64,000 nucleotides of DNA from Chamaea fasciata (taxonomy: Eukaryota; Chordata; Aves; Passeriformes; Sylviidae): the NCBI GenBank assembly GCA_029207755.1, contig JARCOQ010000003.1:124001-188000 (forward strand), read 5' to 3'. Under the pieces are notes generated by a model. It did not search any database, was not told the origin of the DNA, and saw nothing but the letters and a program-made list of their open reading frames with translations. Below are positions 22,576 through 35,160 of this stretch, piece by piece; the first letter of the stretch is position 1, and each line of letters begins with the position of its first letter. The translations under genes were made by a program, and so were the position numbers.

Positions 22576-25500
22576 CTTCTCAGGGGAGCCCCCTCACCCA
22601 GGATGGGGGGCTCTGCCACAGATTTCATCTCTCTGCATCTGAAACAGAGTCAGGACAAAAGTCAGAGTGCTGCAGGATACCTTGACAGCTCCACACATCT
22701 TGTGGCAATCTAGGAATACCCTCTACAGTCTAACCACACCCCACATCACAAATTTCAAGCCCCCAGGACTATTACCCTCGTACCCCTACACCCAGACTGA
22801 GCAGCAAGGCAGAGCAGCTCCGGGCCAAACACACACCAACACCCGTGACACAGCACAGGACAAACGAGGGGACGCAACAGGGACAGAAAACTCTGGGCAA
22901 GAAGAATGACCCTGAGGGTCCAGAGAACTCGGAATGAGATGACCGAGGTAAGATGGAAGGTGAGCTGGCCAGGCTCAGAGAACCCTGCAGGAACAAGATG
23001 CCATCGGGATGACTTATCCCAAGAGACGCAGAGATGGATGCCCGAGAATCCTACGGTCAGAATCCTCCACCTGTCTTTGCATTCTCACAAGACCTAACCC
23101 GCCGGAATGGATCAGGGCGGTGCACGGCTGTCAGTACAGCTCAGAACAAGACCTGAAAAGGCATCGGACCGGATGCTTGTGAAGAGAGATGGATTCTGAT
23201 GAGTGTCCGAGCAGCTGAGACAAAGGCACCTGGCTGAGGAGCACAGAGATCAGAAATGCTAAGACTGATGCCAGGGGTTTGGACAGGCCCCTGAAAGGAC
23301 TAAAGGAAAAGACAAGACACCAAACAGACAGAGTGCACAACAGACAAGTGACACAACACACACCAGGACTGCTCTGCCCTGCACACCTCAGCACTGACAT
23401 GAAAAATGAGACTTTCCCTTCATGTAGCCTAAGGGGTCACATCTGGGACATCCCCATCTCCAAACCAGACTCGAAAAATCCCTCCCAGTGATCCCTGCCC
23501 TGGTACCCCACTTTCATCCCCTCCCTAGTTCCGAGCCCTCCACTTATCTCTCAGATGTCTGGGGAGGTGAATCCACGCTGGGCCCCAAAGAAGGCCGCCT
23601 ATGCCTCTGGGAAATTCCTCCTGTCACTGGGCTGCTGTCTCCTAGTCAGCTACAATAAAGAAAAACAAATATCAAAGCATAATCTTAGCTGCACATCAGC
23701 CAAAACCCAGCAGCTCTGCTACTCACCGTCTCTTAAGCAGGACCGGGCCCTCGGGCCCCGTGCGTGCTTCAGCTGAGCTCGGAGGCCGACGCTCGCAGCG
23801 CCAAAGCCTTAGAGGCGTTACTGGCACCGAGCCCACCCACCGTGGCCTCCATTAGGGCTGTGAGCATCCCCGGTTAGAGCAGGACAGGAACGCAGGGTGG
23901 ACATCCCCGGTGAACCTCAACCCTGTGGACTCTGCCCCACCACTGTCACTTCCTGCCTGGCCCTAGCTTAGGGTTACTGCCTGCACCTCTCAGGACTTCT
24001 GGCCTTGTCTTGCGTTAGGATTGCTGCCGGCACCTGCTCTCAGGGAAACGGTGTTGGCAGCAGCGCTGTGAGGGCCGGGATGCCTGTACTCTGACTTGTA
24101 TCCTAGGCTGTACCCCTGATTTTCACTGTGTGTTCTCTAGTCCTTGAGTCCTTTACCTCAGCCTCTGTGTGTATCACTGTAACCTCCCCCCTTCTGAACC
24201 CTGCTTCTTCAGAGCCCTAGACCTTGCAGCCGGGGACGCTCTGCACCGTTAGGGTCCCAAGAGCTGTCCCGCACGCAGGACAGGTACATCCACAGTTGTT
24301 CCCTGCCTACCCTAAGAAACGTGGCCCTGAGACAGGGCAGAGGCTGACAGAGCCGAACTCTTTGCGGTGGCAAAAGGCACGAAGCCTTACCAACCGCCGC
24401 CTCGAGAGGGAATCAGGAGCACTTCCACCGGCTGCGGAGAGACAGGGAATCCCAGGGTGGGTGGGGCGGGAAACCCCCGTTATCCCCAGCCCTGTTGGAT
24501 CCTGCTCCCCACTATCGCTTCCTGCCTGGCCCTAGCCTGACTGTGTCTGCACAGGTCAGAGCTTCTGGTGTGTTCCTGCACTAGGGCTGCTGCCTGCACC
24601 TGCTCTCAGGGGAAGTGTGCTGGTAGCAGTGCTGTGAGGGCCGCTACACCTGTACTCTGACTTGTATCCTAGCCCGCTCCCCTGAGTTTCACCGTGTGTC
24701 CTCTAGTCCTTGAGTCCTTTACCTCAGCCTCTGTGTGTGTGGCTACACCTCCCCCCTTCTAAACCCAACTTCTTTAGAGCCCTGCACCTCGCAGCCAGGC
24801 CTTCTGGCATTGTCCTGCATAAGGGCTCCTGCCTGTACCTGCACTCAGGGAAACGGGCATGTCTTTAGGGCTACTCCTTCGGGTCTGGGGTAGGGGTGGG
24901 GTCGGGCTGGTACACCTGTACTCTCAATTGGCACATCTTGGACATCCCTATCTCCACACCTGACTCAAAAACCCCTCCTGACAAGTCCTGACCCAGCACT
25001 CCACTTTCATCCCCTCTGTGGCTCTGAACCCTCCACTTATCTCTTGGACGTCTGGGGATGAGAATCCACGCCGGGTGCCAAAGAAGGCCGCCTCTCCCTC
25101 AGGGAAACTCCTGCTGTCGCCGGGCTGTTGTCTCTTAGTCAGCTACAACAAAGAAAACCAAACATGAATGCGTGATCTTAGCAGCCCATCACCCAAAACC
25201 CGACAATTCTGCTACTCACCGTCTCCTAAGCTTGCCTGTGTCCTCGGCCCCGCGCTTCAGCTGCGCTCAGAGGCCAACGCCGGCGTCGCAGGGTCTGCCT
25301 GGGTAAAGAGCAGACAAGGTGACGTGGCAGCGCTGGAACTTGAGGGGACCCTCCCTCCTTCTCCTCCCTGACTCACCTCAACTCCTCGGCCGTTATCCAA
25401 GCCTACCTGGATGGGGCCTTCCCAAGGAGAAGATCAAGGCTCCATCACAGACTCCTGGAATGCTCCCGGAGGGCTCACGGGTGAGGTGACGCGGGTCTGT

Positions 25501-25756
25501 CGTCCCGTTGGTGAGAGGGGAGCTCGGCCTCCTGCGAGTGGACTCCCTAAAACGCACAATAACGGAGGCTTAGAGTTGCACCAGCGAGTGAGGCTTGAAC
25601 AACAGCAACGGCTTCTGTCCACCCGTCACTGCTCACCTCGCCCACGTCAGCTTGACTGCTGAGATCCGGCTTCACCACCTAAAAATAAAGACAAAGAACA
25701 GAGCTGTAACACAGCCATCATTTACACCTCCCCTGCAAACAGAAACAGGGACTGAC
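22576..25756. repeat. Macrosatellite copy 5 (type B)
   Basis: Type B patches. It has the AGGGTTACTGCC variant (about 23971) shared with copies 6 and 8, and reverts to CCTTCCCAAGG near 25419 as in copies 1 and 2. Confidence 0.9.
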
Positions 25757-28700
25757 CTTCTCAGGGGAGCCCCCTCACCCAGGATGGGGGGCTCTGCCAC
25801 AGATTTCATCTCTCTGCATCTGAAACAGAGTCAGGACAAAAGTCAGAGTGCTGCAGGATACCTTGACAGCTCCACACATCTTGTGGCAATCTAGGAATAC
25901 CCTCTACAGTCTAACCACACCCCACATCACAAATTTCAAGCCCCCGGCACTATTACCCTCGTACCCCTACACCCAGACTGAGCAGCAAGGCAGAGCAGCT
26001 CCGGGCCAAACACACACCAACACCCGTGACACAGCACAGGACAAACGAGGGGACGCAACAGGGACAGAAAACTCTGGGCAAGAAGAATGACCCTGAGGGT
26101 CCAGAGAACTCGGAATGAGATGACCGAGGTAAGATGGAAGGTGAGCTGGCCAGGCTCAGAGAACCCTGCAGGAACAAGATGCCATCGGGATGACTTATCC
26201 CAAGAGACGCAGAGATGGATGCCCGAGAATCCTACGGTCAGAATCCTCCACCTGTCTTTGCATTCTCACAAGACCTAACCCGCCGGAATGGATCAGGGCG
26301 GTGCACGGCTGTCAGTACAGCTCAGAACAAGACCTGAAAAGGCATCGGACTGGATGCTTGCGAAGAGAGATGGATTCTGATGAGTGTCCGAGCAGCTGAG
26401 ACAAAGGCACCTGGCTGAGGAGCACAGAGATCAGAAATGCTAAGACTGATGCCAGGGGTTTGGACAGGCCCCTGAAAGGACTAAAGGAAAAGACAAGACA
26501 CCAAACAGACAGAGTGCACAACAGACAAGTGACACAACACACACCAGGACTGCTCTGCCCTGCACACCTCAGCACTGACATGAAAAATGAGACTTTCCCT
26601 TCATGTAGCCTAAGGGGTCACATCTGGGACATCCCCATCTCCAAACCAGACTCGAAAAATCCCTCCCAGTGATCCCTGCCCTGGTACCCCACTTTCATCC
26701 CCTCCCTAGTTCCGAGCCCTCCACTTATCTCTCAGATGTCTGGGGAGGTGAATCCACGCTGGGCCCCAAAGAAGGCCGCCTATGCCTCTGGGAAATTCCT
26801 CCTGTCACTGGGCTGCTGTCTCCTAGTCAGCTACAATAAAGAAAAACAAATATCAAAGCATAATCTTAGCTGCACATCAGCCAAAACCCAGCAGCTCTGC
26901 TACTCACCGTCTCTTAAGCAGGACCGGGTCCTCGGGCCCCGTGCGTGCTTCAGCTGAGCTCGGAGGCCGACGCTCGCAGCGCCAAAGCCTTAGAGGCATT
27001 ACTGGCACCGAGCCCACCCACCGTGGCCTCCATTAGGGCTGTGAGCATCCCCGGTTAGAGCAGGACAGGAACGCAGGGTGGACATCCCCGGTGAACCTCA
27101 ACCCTGTGGACTCTGCCCCACCACGGTCACTTCCTGCCTGGCCCTAGCTTAGGGTTACTGCCTGCACCTCTCAGGACTTCTGGCCTTGTCTTGCGTTAGG
27201 ATTGCTGCCGGCACCTGCTCTCAGGGAAACGGTGTTGGCAGCAGCGCTGTGAGGGCCGGGATGCCTGTACTCTGACTTGTATCCTAGGCTGTACCCCTGA
27301 TTTTCACTGTGTGTTCTCTAGTCCTTCAGTCCTTTACCTCAGCCTCTGTGTGTATCACTGTAACCTCCCCCCTTCTGAACCCTGCTTCTTCAGAGCCCTA
27401 GACCTTGCAGCCGGGGACGCTCTGCACCGTTAGGGTCCCAAGAGCTGTCCCGCACGCAGGACAGGTACATCCACAGTTGTTCCCTGCCTACCCTAAGAAA
27501 CGTGGCCCTGAGACAGGGCAGAGGCTGACAGAGCCGAACTCTTTGCGGTGGCAAAAGGCACGAAGCCTTACCAACCGCCGCCTCGAGAGGGAATCAGGAG
27601 CACTTCCACCGGCTGCGGAGAGACAGGGAATCCCAGGGTGGGTGGGGCGGGAAACCCCCGTTATCCCCAGCCCTGTTGGATCCTGCTCCCCACTATCGCT
27701 TCCTGCCTGGCCCTAGCCTGACAGTGTCTGCACAGGTCAGAGCTTCTGGTGTGTTCCTGCACTAGGGCTGCTGCCTGCACCTGCTCTCAGGGGAAGTGTG
27801 CTGGTAGCAGTGCTGTGAGGGCCGCTACACCTGTACTCTGACTTGTATCCTAGCCTGCTCCCCTGAGTTTCACCGTGTGTCCTCTAGTCCTTGAGTCCTT
27901 TACCTCAGCCTCTGTGTGTGTGGCTACACCTCCCCCCTTCTAAACCCAACTTCTTTAGAGCCCTGCACCTCGCAGCCAGGCCTTCTGGCATTGTCCTGCA
28001 TAAGGGCTCCTGCCTGTACCTGCACTCAGGGAAACGGGCATGTCTTTAGGGCTACTCCTTCGGGTCTGGGGTAGGGGTGGGGTCGGGCTGGTACACCTGT
28101 ACTCTCAATTGGCACATCTTGGACATCCCTATCTCCACACCTGACTCAAAAACCCCTCCTGACAAGTCCTGACCCAGCACTCCACTTTCATCCCCTCTGT
28201 GGCTCTGAACCCTCCACTTATCTCTTGGACGTCTGGGGATGAGAATCCACGCCGGGTGCCAAAGAAGGCCGCCTCTCCCTCAGGGAAACTCCTGCTGTCG
28301 CCGGGCTGTTGTCTCTTAGTCAGCTACAACAAAGAAAACCAAACATGAATGCGTGATCTTAGCAGCCCATCACCCAAAACCCGACAATTCTGCTACTCAC
28401 CGTCTCCTAAGCTTGCCTGTGTCCTCGGCCCCGCGCTTCAGCTGCGCTCAGAGGCCAACGCCGGCGTCGCAGGGTCTGCCTGGGTAAAGAGCAGACAAGG
28501 TGACGTGGCAGCGCTGGAACTTGAGGGGACCCTCCCTCCTTCTCCTCCCTGACTCACCTCAACTCCTCGGCCGTTATCCAAGCCTACCTGGATGGGGCCT
28601 TCACAAGGAGAAGATCAAGGCTCCATCACAGACTCCTGGAATGCTCCCGGAGGGCTCACGGGTGAGGTGACGCGGGTCTGTCGTCCCGTTGGTGAGAGGG

Positions 28701-28937
28701 GAGCTCGGCCTCCTGCGAGTGGACTCCCTAAAACGCACAATAACGGAGGCTTAGAGTTGCACCAGCGAGTGAGGCTTGAACAATAGCAACGGCTTCTGTC
28801 CACCCGTCACTGCTCACCTCGCCCACGTCAGCTTGACTGCTGAGATCCGGCTTCACCACCTAAAAATAAAGACAAAGAACAGAGCTGTAACACAGCCATC
28901 ATTTACACCTCCCCTGCAAACAGAAACAGGGACTGAC
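25757..28937. repeat. Macrosatellite copy 6 (type B)
   Basis: Type B patches. Shares GCTTGCGAAGAG (about 26356), CCTTCAGTCC (about 27323) and TAGCCTGCTCC (about 27851) with copy 7 only. Confidence 0.9.
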
Positions 28938-31900
28938 CTTCTCAGGGGAGCCCCTCACCCAGACTGGGGGGCTCTGCCACAGATTTCATCTCTCTGCATC
29001 TGAAACAGAGTCAGGACAAAAGTCAGAGTGCTGCAGGATACCTTGACAGCTCCACACATCTTGTGGCAATCTAGGAATACCCTCTACAGTCTAACCACAC
29101 CCCACATCACAAATTTCAAGCCCCCAGGACTATTACCCTCGTACCCCTACACCCAGACTGAGCAGCAAGGCAGAGCAGCTCCGGGCCAAACACACACCAA
29201 CACCCGTGACACAGCACAGGACAAACGAGGGGACGCAACAGGGACAGAAAACTCTGGGCAAGAAGAATGACCCTGAGGGTCCAGAGAACTCGGAATGAGA
29301 TGACCGAGGTAAGATGGAAGGTGAGCTGGCCAGGCTCAGAGAACCCTGCAGGAACAAGATGCCATCGGGATGACTTATCCCAAGAGACGCAGAGATGGAT
29401 GCCCGAGAATCCTACGGTCAGAATCCTCCACCTGTCTTTGCATTCTCACAAGACCTAACCCGCCGGAATGGATCAGGGCGGTGCACGGCTGTCAGTACAG
29501 CTCAGAACAAGACCTGAAAAGGCATCGGACTGGATGCTTGCGAAGAGAGATGGATTCTGATGAGTGTCCGAGCAGCTGAGACAAAGGCACCTGGCTGAGG
29601 AGCACAGAGATCAGAAATGCTAAGACTGATGCCAGGGGTTTGGACAGGCCCCTGAAAGGACTAAAGGAAAAGACAAGACACCAAACAGACAGAGTGCACA
29701 ACAGACAAGTGACACAACACACACCAGGACTGCTCTGCCCTGCACACCTCAGCACTGACATGAAAAATGAGACTTTCCCTTCATGTAGCCTAAGGGGTCA
29801 CATCTGGGACATCCCCATCTCCAAACCAGACTCGAAAAATCCCTCCCAGTGATCCCTGCCCTGGTACCCCACTTTCATCCCCTCCCTAGTTCCGAGCCCT
29901 CCACTTATCTCTCAGATGTCTGGGGAGGTGAATCCACGCTGGGCCCCAAAGAAGGCCGCCTATGCCTCTGGGAAATTCCTCCTGTCACTGGGCTGCTGTC
30001 TCCTAGTCAGCTACAATAAAGAAAAACAAATATCAAAGCATAATCTTAGCTGCACATCAGCCAAAACCCAGCAGCTCTGCTACTCACCGTCTCTTAAGCA
30101 GGACCGGGCCCTCGGGCCCCGTGCGTGCTTCAGCTGAGCTCGGAGGCCGACGCTCGCAGCGCCAAAGCCTTAGAGGCATTACTGGCACCGAGCCCACCCA
30201 CCGTGGCCTCCATTAGGGCTGTGAGCATCCCCGGTTAGAGCAGGACAGGAACGCAGGGTGGACATCCCCGGTGAACCTCAACCCTGTGGACTCTGCCCCA
30301 CCACTGTCACTTCCTGCCTGGCCCTAGCTTAGGGCTACTGCCTGCACCTCTCAGGACTTCTGGCCTTGTCTTGCGTTAGGATTGCTGCCGGCACCTGCTC
30401 TCAGGGAAACGGTGTTGGCAGCAGCGCTGTGAGGGCCGGGATGCCTGTACTCTGACTTGTATCCTAGGCTGTACCCCTGATTTTCACTGTGTGTTCTCTA
30501 GTCCTTCAGTCCTTTACCTCAGCCTCTGTGTGTATCACTGTAACCTCCCCCCTTCTGAACCCTGCTTCTTCAGAGCCCTAGACCTTGCAGCCGGGGACGC
30601 TCTGCACCGTTAGGGTCCCAAGAGCTGTCCCGCACGCAGGACAGGTACATCCACAGTTGTTCCCTGCCTACCCTAAGAAACGTGGCCCTGAGACAGGGCA
30701 GAGGCTGACAGAGCCGAACTCTTTGCGGTGGCAAAAGGCACGAAGCCTTACCAACCGCCGCCTCGAGAGGGAATCAGGAGCACTTCCACCGGCTGCGGAG
30801 AGACAGGGAATCCCAGGGTGGGTGGGGCGGGAAACCCCCGTTATCCCCAGCCCTGTTGGATCCTGCTCCCCACTATCGCTTCCTGCCTGGCCCTAGCCTG
30901 ACTGTGTCTGCACAGGTCAGAGCTTCTGGTGTGTTCCTGCACTAGGGCTGCTGCCTGCACCTGCTCTCAGGGGAAGTGTGCTGGTAGCAGTGCTGTGAGG
31001 GCCGCTACACCTGTACTCTGACTTGTATCCTAGCCTGCTCCCCTGAGTTTCACCGTGTGTCCTCTAGTCCTTGAGTCCTTTACCTCAGCCTCTGTGTGTG
31101 TGGCTACACCTCCCCCCTTCTAAACCCAACTTCTTTAGAGCCCTGCACCTCGCAGCCAGGCCTTCTGGCATTGTCCTGCATAAGGGCTCCTGCCTGTACC
31201 TGCACTCAGGGAAACGGGCATGTCTTTAGGGCTACTCCTTCGGGTCTGGGGTAGGGGTGGGGTCGGGCTGGTACACCTGTACTCTCAATTGGCACATCTT
31301 GGACATCCCTATCTCCACACCTGACTCAAAAACCCCTCCTGACAAGTCCTGACCCAGCACTCCACTTTCATCCCCTCTGTGGCTCTGAACCCTCCACTTA
31401 TCTCTTGGACGTCTGGGGATGAGAATCCACGCCGGGTGCCAAAGAAGGCCGCCTCTCCCTCAGGGAAACTCCTGCTGTCGCCGGGCTGTTGTCTCTTAGT
31501 CAGCTACAACAAAGAAAACCAAACATGAATGCGTGATCTTAGCAGCCCATCACCCAAAACCCGACAATTCTGCTACTCACCGTCTCCTAAGCTTGCCTGT
31601 GTCCTCGGCCCCGCGCTTCAGCTGCGCTCAGAGGCCAACGCCGGCGTCGCAGGGTCTGCCTGGGTAAAGAGCAGACAAGGTGACGTGGCAGCGCTGGAAC
31701 TTGAGGGGACCCTCCCTCCTTCTCCTCCCTGACTCACCTCAACTCCTCGGCCGTTATCCAAGCCTACCTGGATGGGGCCTTCACAAGGAGAAGATCAAGG
31801 CTCCATCACAGACTCCTGGAATGCTCCCGGAGGGCTCACGGGTGAGGTGACGCGGGTCTGTCGTCCCGTTGGTGAGAGGGGAGCTCGGCCTCCTGCGAGT

Positions 31901-32117
31901 GGACTCCCTAAAACGCACAATAACGGAGGCTTAGAGTTGCACCAGCGAGTGAGGCTTGAACAATAGCAACGGCTTCTGTCCACCCGTCACTGCTCACCTC
32001 GCCCACGTCAGCTTGACTGCTGAGATCCGGCTTCACCACCTAAAAATAAAGACAAAGAACAGAGCTGTAACACAGCCATCATTTACACCTCCCCTGCAAA
32101 CAGAAACAGGGACTGAC
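28938..32117. repeat. Macrosatellite copy 7 (type B)
   Basis: Type B patches. Starts with ACCCAGACTGGGG where copies 1-6 have ACCCAGGATGGGG; copy 8 shares this form. Confidence 0.9.
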
Positions 32118-34715
32118 CTTCTCAGGGGAGCCCCTCACCCAGACTGGGGGGCTCTGCCACAGATTTCATCTCTCTGCATCTGAAACAGAGTCAGGACAAA
32201 AGTCAGAGTGCTGCAGGATACCTTGACAGCTCCACACATCTTGTGGCAATCTAGGAATACCCTCTACAGTCTAACCACACCCCACATCACAAATTTCAAG
32301 CCCCCGGCACTATTACCCTTGTACCCCTACACCCAGACTGAGCAGCAAGGCAGAGCAGCTCCGGGCCAAACACACACCAACACCCGTGACACAGCACAGG
32401 ACAAACGAGGGGACGCAACAGGGACAGAAAACTCTGGGCAAGAAGAATGACCCTGAGGGTCCAGAGAACTCGGAATGAGATGACCGAGGTAAGATGGAAG
32501 GTGAGCTGGCCAGGCTCAGAGAACCCTGCAGGAACAAGATGCCATCGGGATGACTTATCCCAAGAGACGCAGAGATGGATGCCCGAGAATCCTACGGTCA
32601 GAATCCTCTACCTGTCTTTGCATTCTCACAAGACCTAACCCGCCGGAATGGATCAGGGCGGTGCACGGCTGTCAGTACAGCTCAGAACAAGACCTGAAAA
32701 GGCATCGGACTGGATGCTTGTGAAGAGAGATGGATTCTGATGAGTGTCCGAGCAGCTGAGACAAAGGCACCTGGCTGAGGAGCACAGAGATCAGAAATGC
32801 TAAGACTGATGCCAGGGGTTTTGACAGGCCCCTGAAAGGACTAAAGGAAAAGACAACACACCCAAAAGACACAGTGCACATCAGACAAGTGACACAACAC
32901 ACACCAGGACTGCTCTGCCCTGCACACCTCAGCACTGAGATGAAAAATGAGACTTTCCCTTCATGTAGCCTAAGGGGTCACATCTGGGACATCCCCATCT
33001 CCAAACCCGACTCAAAAAATCCCTCCCGCTGACCCCTGCCCTGGTACCCCGCTTTCATCCCCTCTGTGGCTCCAAGCCCTCCACTTATCTCTCAAATGTC
33101 TGGGGAGGTGAATCCACGCCGGGTGCCAAAGAAGGCTGCCTCTCCCTCAGAGAAATTCCTCCCGTCACTGGGCTGCTGTCTCCTAGTCAGCTACGATAAA
33201 GAAAACCAAATATCAAAGCATAATCTTAGCTGCACATCAGCCAAAACCCAGCAGCTCTGCTACTCACCGTCTCTTAAGCAGGACCGGGTCCTCGGGCCCC
33301 GTGCGTGCGTCAGCTGAGCTCGGAGGCCGACGCTCGCAGCGCCAAAGCCTTAGAGGCATTACTGGCACCGAGCCCACCCACCGTGGCCTCCATTAGGGCT
33401 GTGAGCATCCCCGGTTAGAGCAGGACAGGAACGCAGGGTGGACATCCCCGGTGAACCTCAACCCTGTGGACTCTGCCCCACCACGGTCACTTCCTGCCTG
33501 GCCCTAGCTTAGGGTTACTGCCTGCACCTCTCAGGACTTCTGGCCTTGTCTTGCGTTAGGATTGCTGCCGGCACCTGCTCTCAGGGAAACGGTGTTGGCA
33601 GCAGCGCTGTGAGGGCCGGGATGCCTGTACTCTGACTTGTATCCTAGGCTGTACCCCTGATTTTCACTGTGTGTTCTCTAGTCCTTGAGTCCTTTACCTC
33701 AGCCTCTGTGTGTATCACTGTAACCTCCCCCCTTCTGAACCCTGCTTCTTCAGAGCCCTAGACCTTGCAGCCGGGGACGCTCTGCACCGTTAGGGTCCCA
33801 AGAGCTGTCCCGCACGCAGGACAGGTACATCCACAGTTGTTCCCTGCCTACCCTAAGAAACGTGGCCCTGAGACAGGGCAGAGGCTGACAGAGCCGAACT
33901 CTTTGCGGTGGCAAAAGGCACGAAGCCTTACCAACCGCCGCCTCGAGAGGGAATCAGGAGCACTTCCACCGGCTGCGGAGAGACAGGGAATCCCAGGGTG
34001 GGTGGGGCGGGAAACCCCCGTTATCCCCAGCCCTGTTGGATCCTGCTCCCCACTATCGCTTCCTGCCTGGCCCTAGCCTGACTGTGTCTGCACAGGTCAG
34101 AGCTTCTGGTGTGTTCCTGCACTAGGGCTGCTGCCTGCACCTGCTCTCAGGGGAAGTGTGCTGGTAGCAGTGCTGTGAGGGCCGCTACACCTGTACTCTG
34201 ACTTGTATCCTAGCCCGCTCCCCTGAGTTTCACCGTGTGTCCTCTAGTCCTCGAGTCCTTTACCTCAGCCTCTGTGTGTGTGGCTACACCTCCCCCCTTC
34301 TAAACCCAACTTCTTTAGAGCCCTGCACCTCGCAGCCAGGCCTTCTGGCATTGTCCTGCATAAGGGCTCCTGCCTGTACCTGCACTCAGGGAAACGGGCA
34401 TGTCTTTAGGGCTACTCCTTCGGGTCTGGGGTAGGGGTGGGGTCGGGCTGGTACACCTGTACTCTCAATTGGCACATCTTGGACATCCCTATCTCCACAC
34501 CTGACTCAAAAACCCCTCCTGACAAGTCCTGACCCAGCACTCCACTTTCATCCCCTCTGTGGCTCTGAACCCTCCACTTATCTCTTGGACGTCTGGGGAT
34601 GAGAATCCACGCCGGGTGCCACAGAATGCCGCCTCGCTCTCTGGGAATTTCCTGCTGTCACCGGGCTGCTGTCTCTTATTCGGCTACAAGAAATAAAACA
34701 AACATCGATGTATGA
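32118..34715. repeat. Macrosatellite copy 8 (partial, diverged type A)
   Basis: Carries type A-like patches, but has extra changes at about 32850-32885 and is diverged after about 34620. It then fades into non-repeat sequence near 34715, as expected for an array edge copy. About 580 bp of the unit are missing. Confidence 0.85.
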
Positions 34716-35160
34716 TCTCAGCAGATCTGTTGGCCAATCGGTCAGGGCGTAAGACAAGTAGACCACCTAAAACACACAAACAATAACATATGCTGAAGAG
34801 TTACATCAGAAACACCAGCACACTTAACTGCATAAATATATAAATTTTCAAACAGACAACCCCAAAAAAATTCCAGCAAAAAAAGCCAACTCTTATCACC
34901 CCTAGTCAAACTACTGAATATAATAAAAACAACACCATGTCCAAACCCCTTAATAATACTCCAGAACATATACTCAGAGCCCCCCCAAAGTTAAAGACTT
35001 CCCCCTAGCCAAATAAAAAGGAAAAAGCCCATGTCTTGCGACCCATATTAATTCATTAACTTAAAACTTTAAAAATAAACGTTAAAGTTTAAACCTTTAG
35101 ACAACACTAGCACACCATAGACGCCAATCCCATCACTACATGCCAAACCAAAACTTATTT
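34716..35160. other. A/C-rich strand-asymmetric stretch
   Basis: The plus strand is strongly A and C rich with few G (AAAACACACAAACAATAAC and similar) over about 400 bp. No coding frame or named element is recognised. A stretch at about 59,180-59,400 has the same bias. Confidence 0.6.

Larger units (their letters stand above)
9851..34715. repeat. Macrosatellite: ~7.8 copies of a 3,181-bp unit
   Basis: CTTCTCAGGGGAGCCCC recurs at 9851, 13032, 16213, 19395, 22576, 25757, 28938 and 32118, so units are 3180-3182 bp. Copies differ mainly by scattered single-base changes, apart from a few diverged patches in the last unit, which is partial and diverges from about 34620. The unit has no frame above 126 codons, and the short frames have no recognised domain. 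Both strands contain donor-like CTCACC and GGTAAG signals, but no exon structure can be supported. No known satellite or transposon family is recognised. Unit length is too regular for chance duplication, implying unequal exchange and homogenisation. Confidence 0.97.

Noticed and set aside
9941..34434. Repeated small frames (60-126 codons) in every macrosatellite copy
   Set aside because: They recur only because the DNA recurs. They overlap on both strands, are broken by single-base differences between copies, and contain no recognisable domain.
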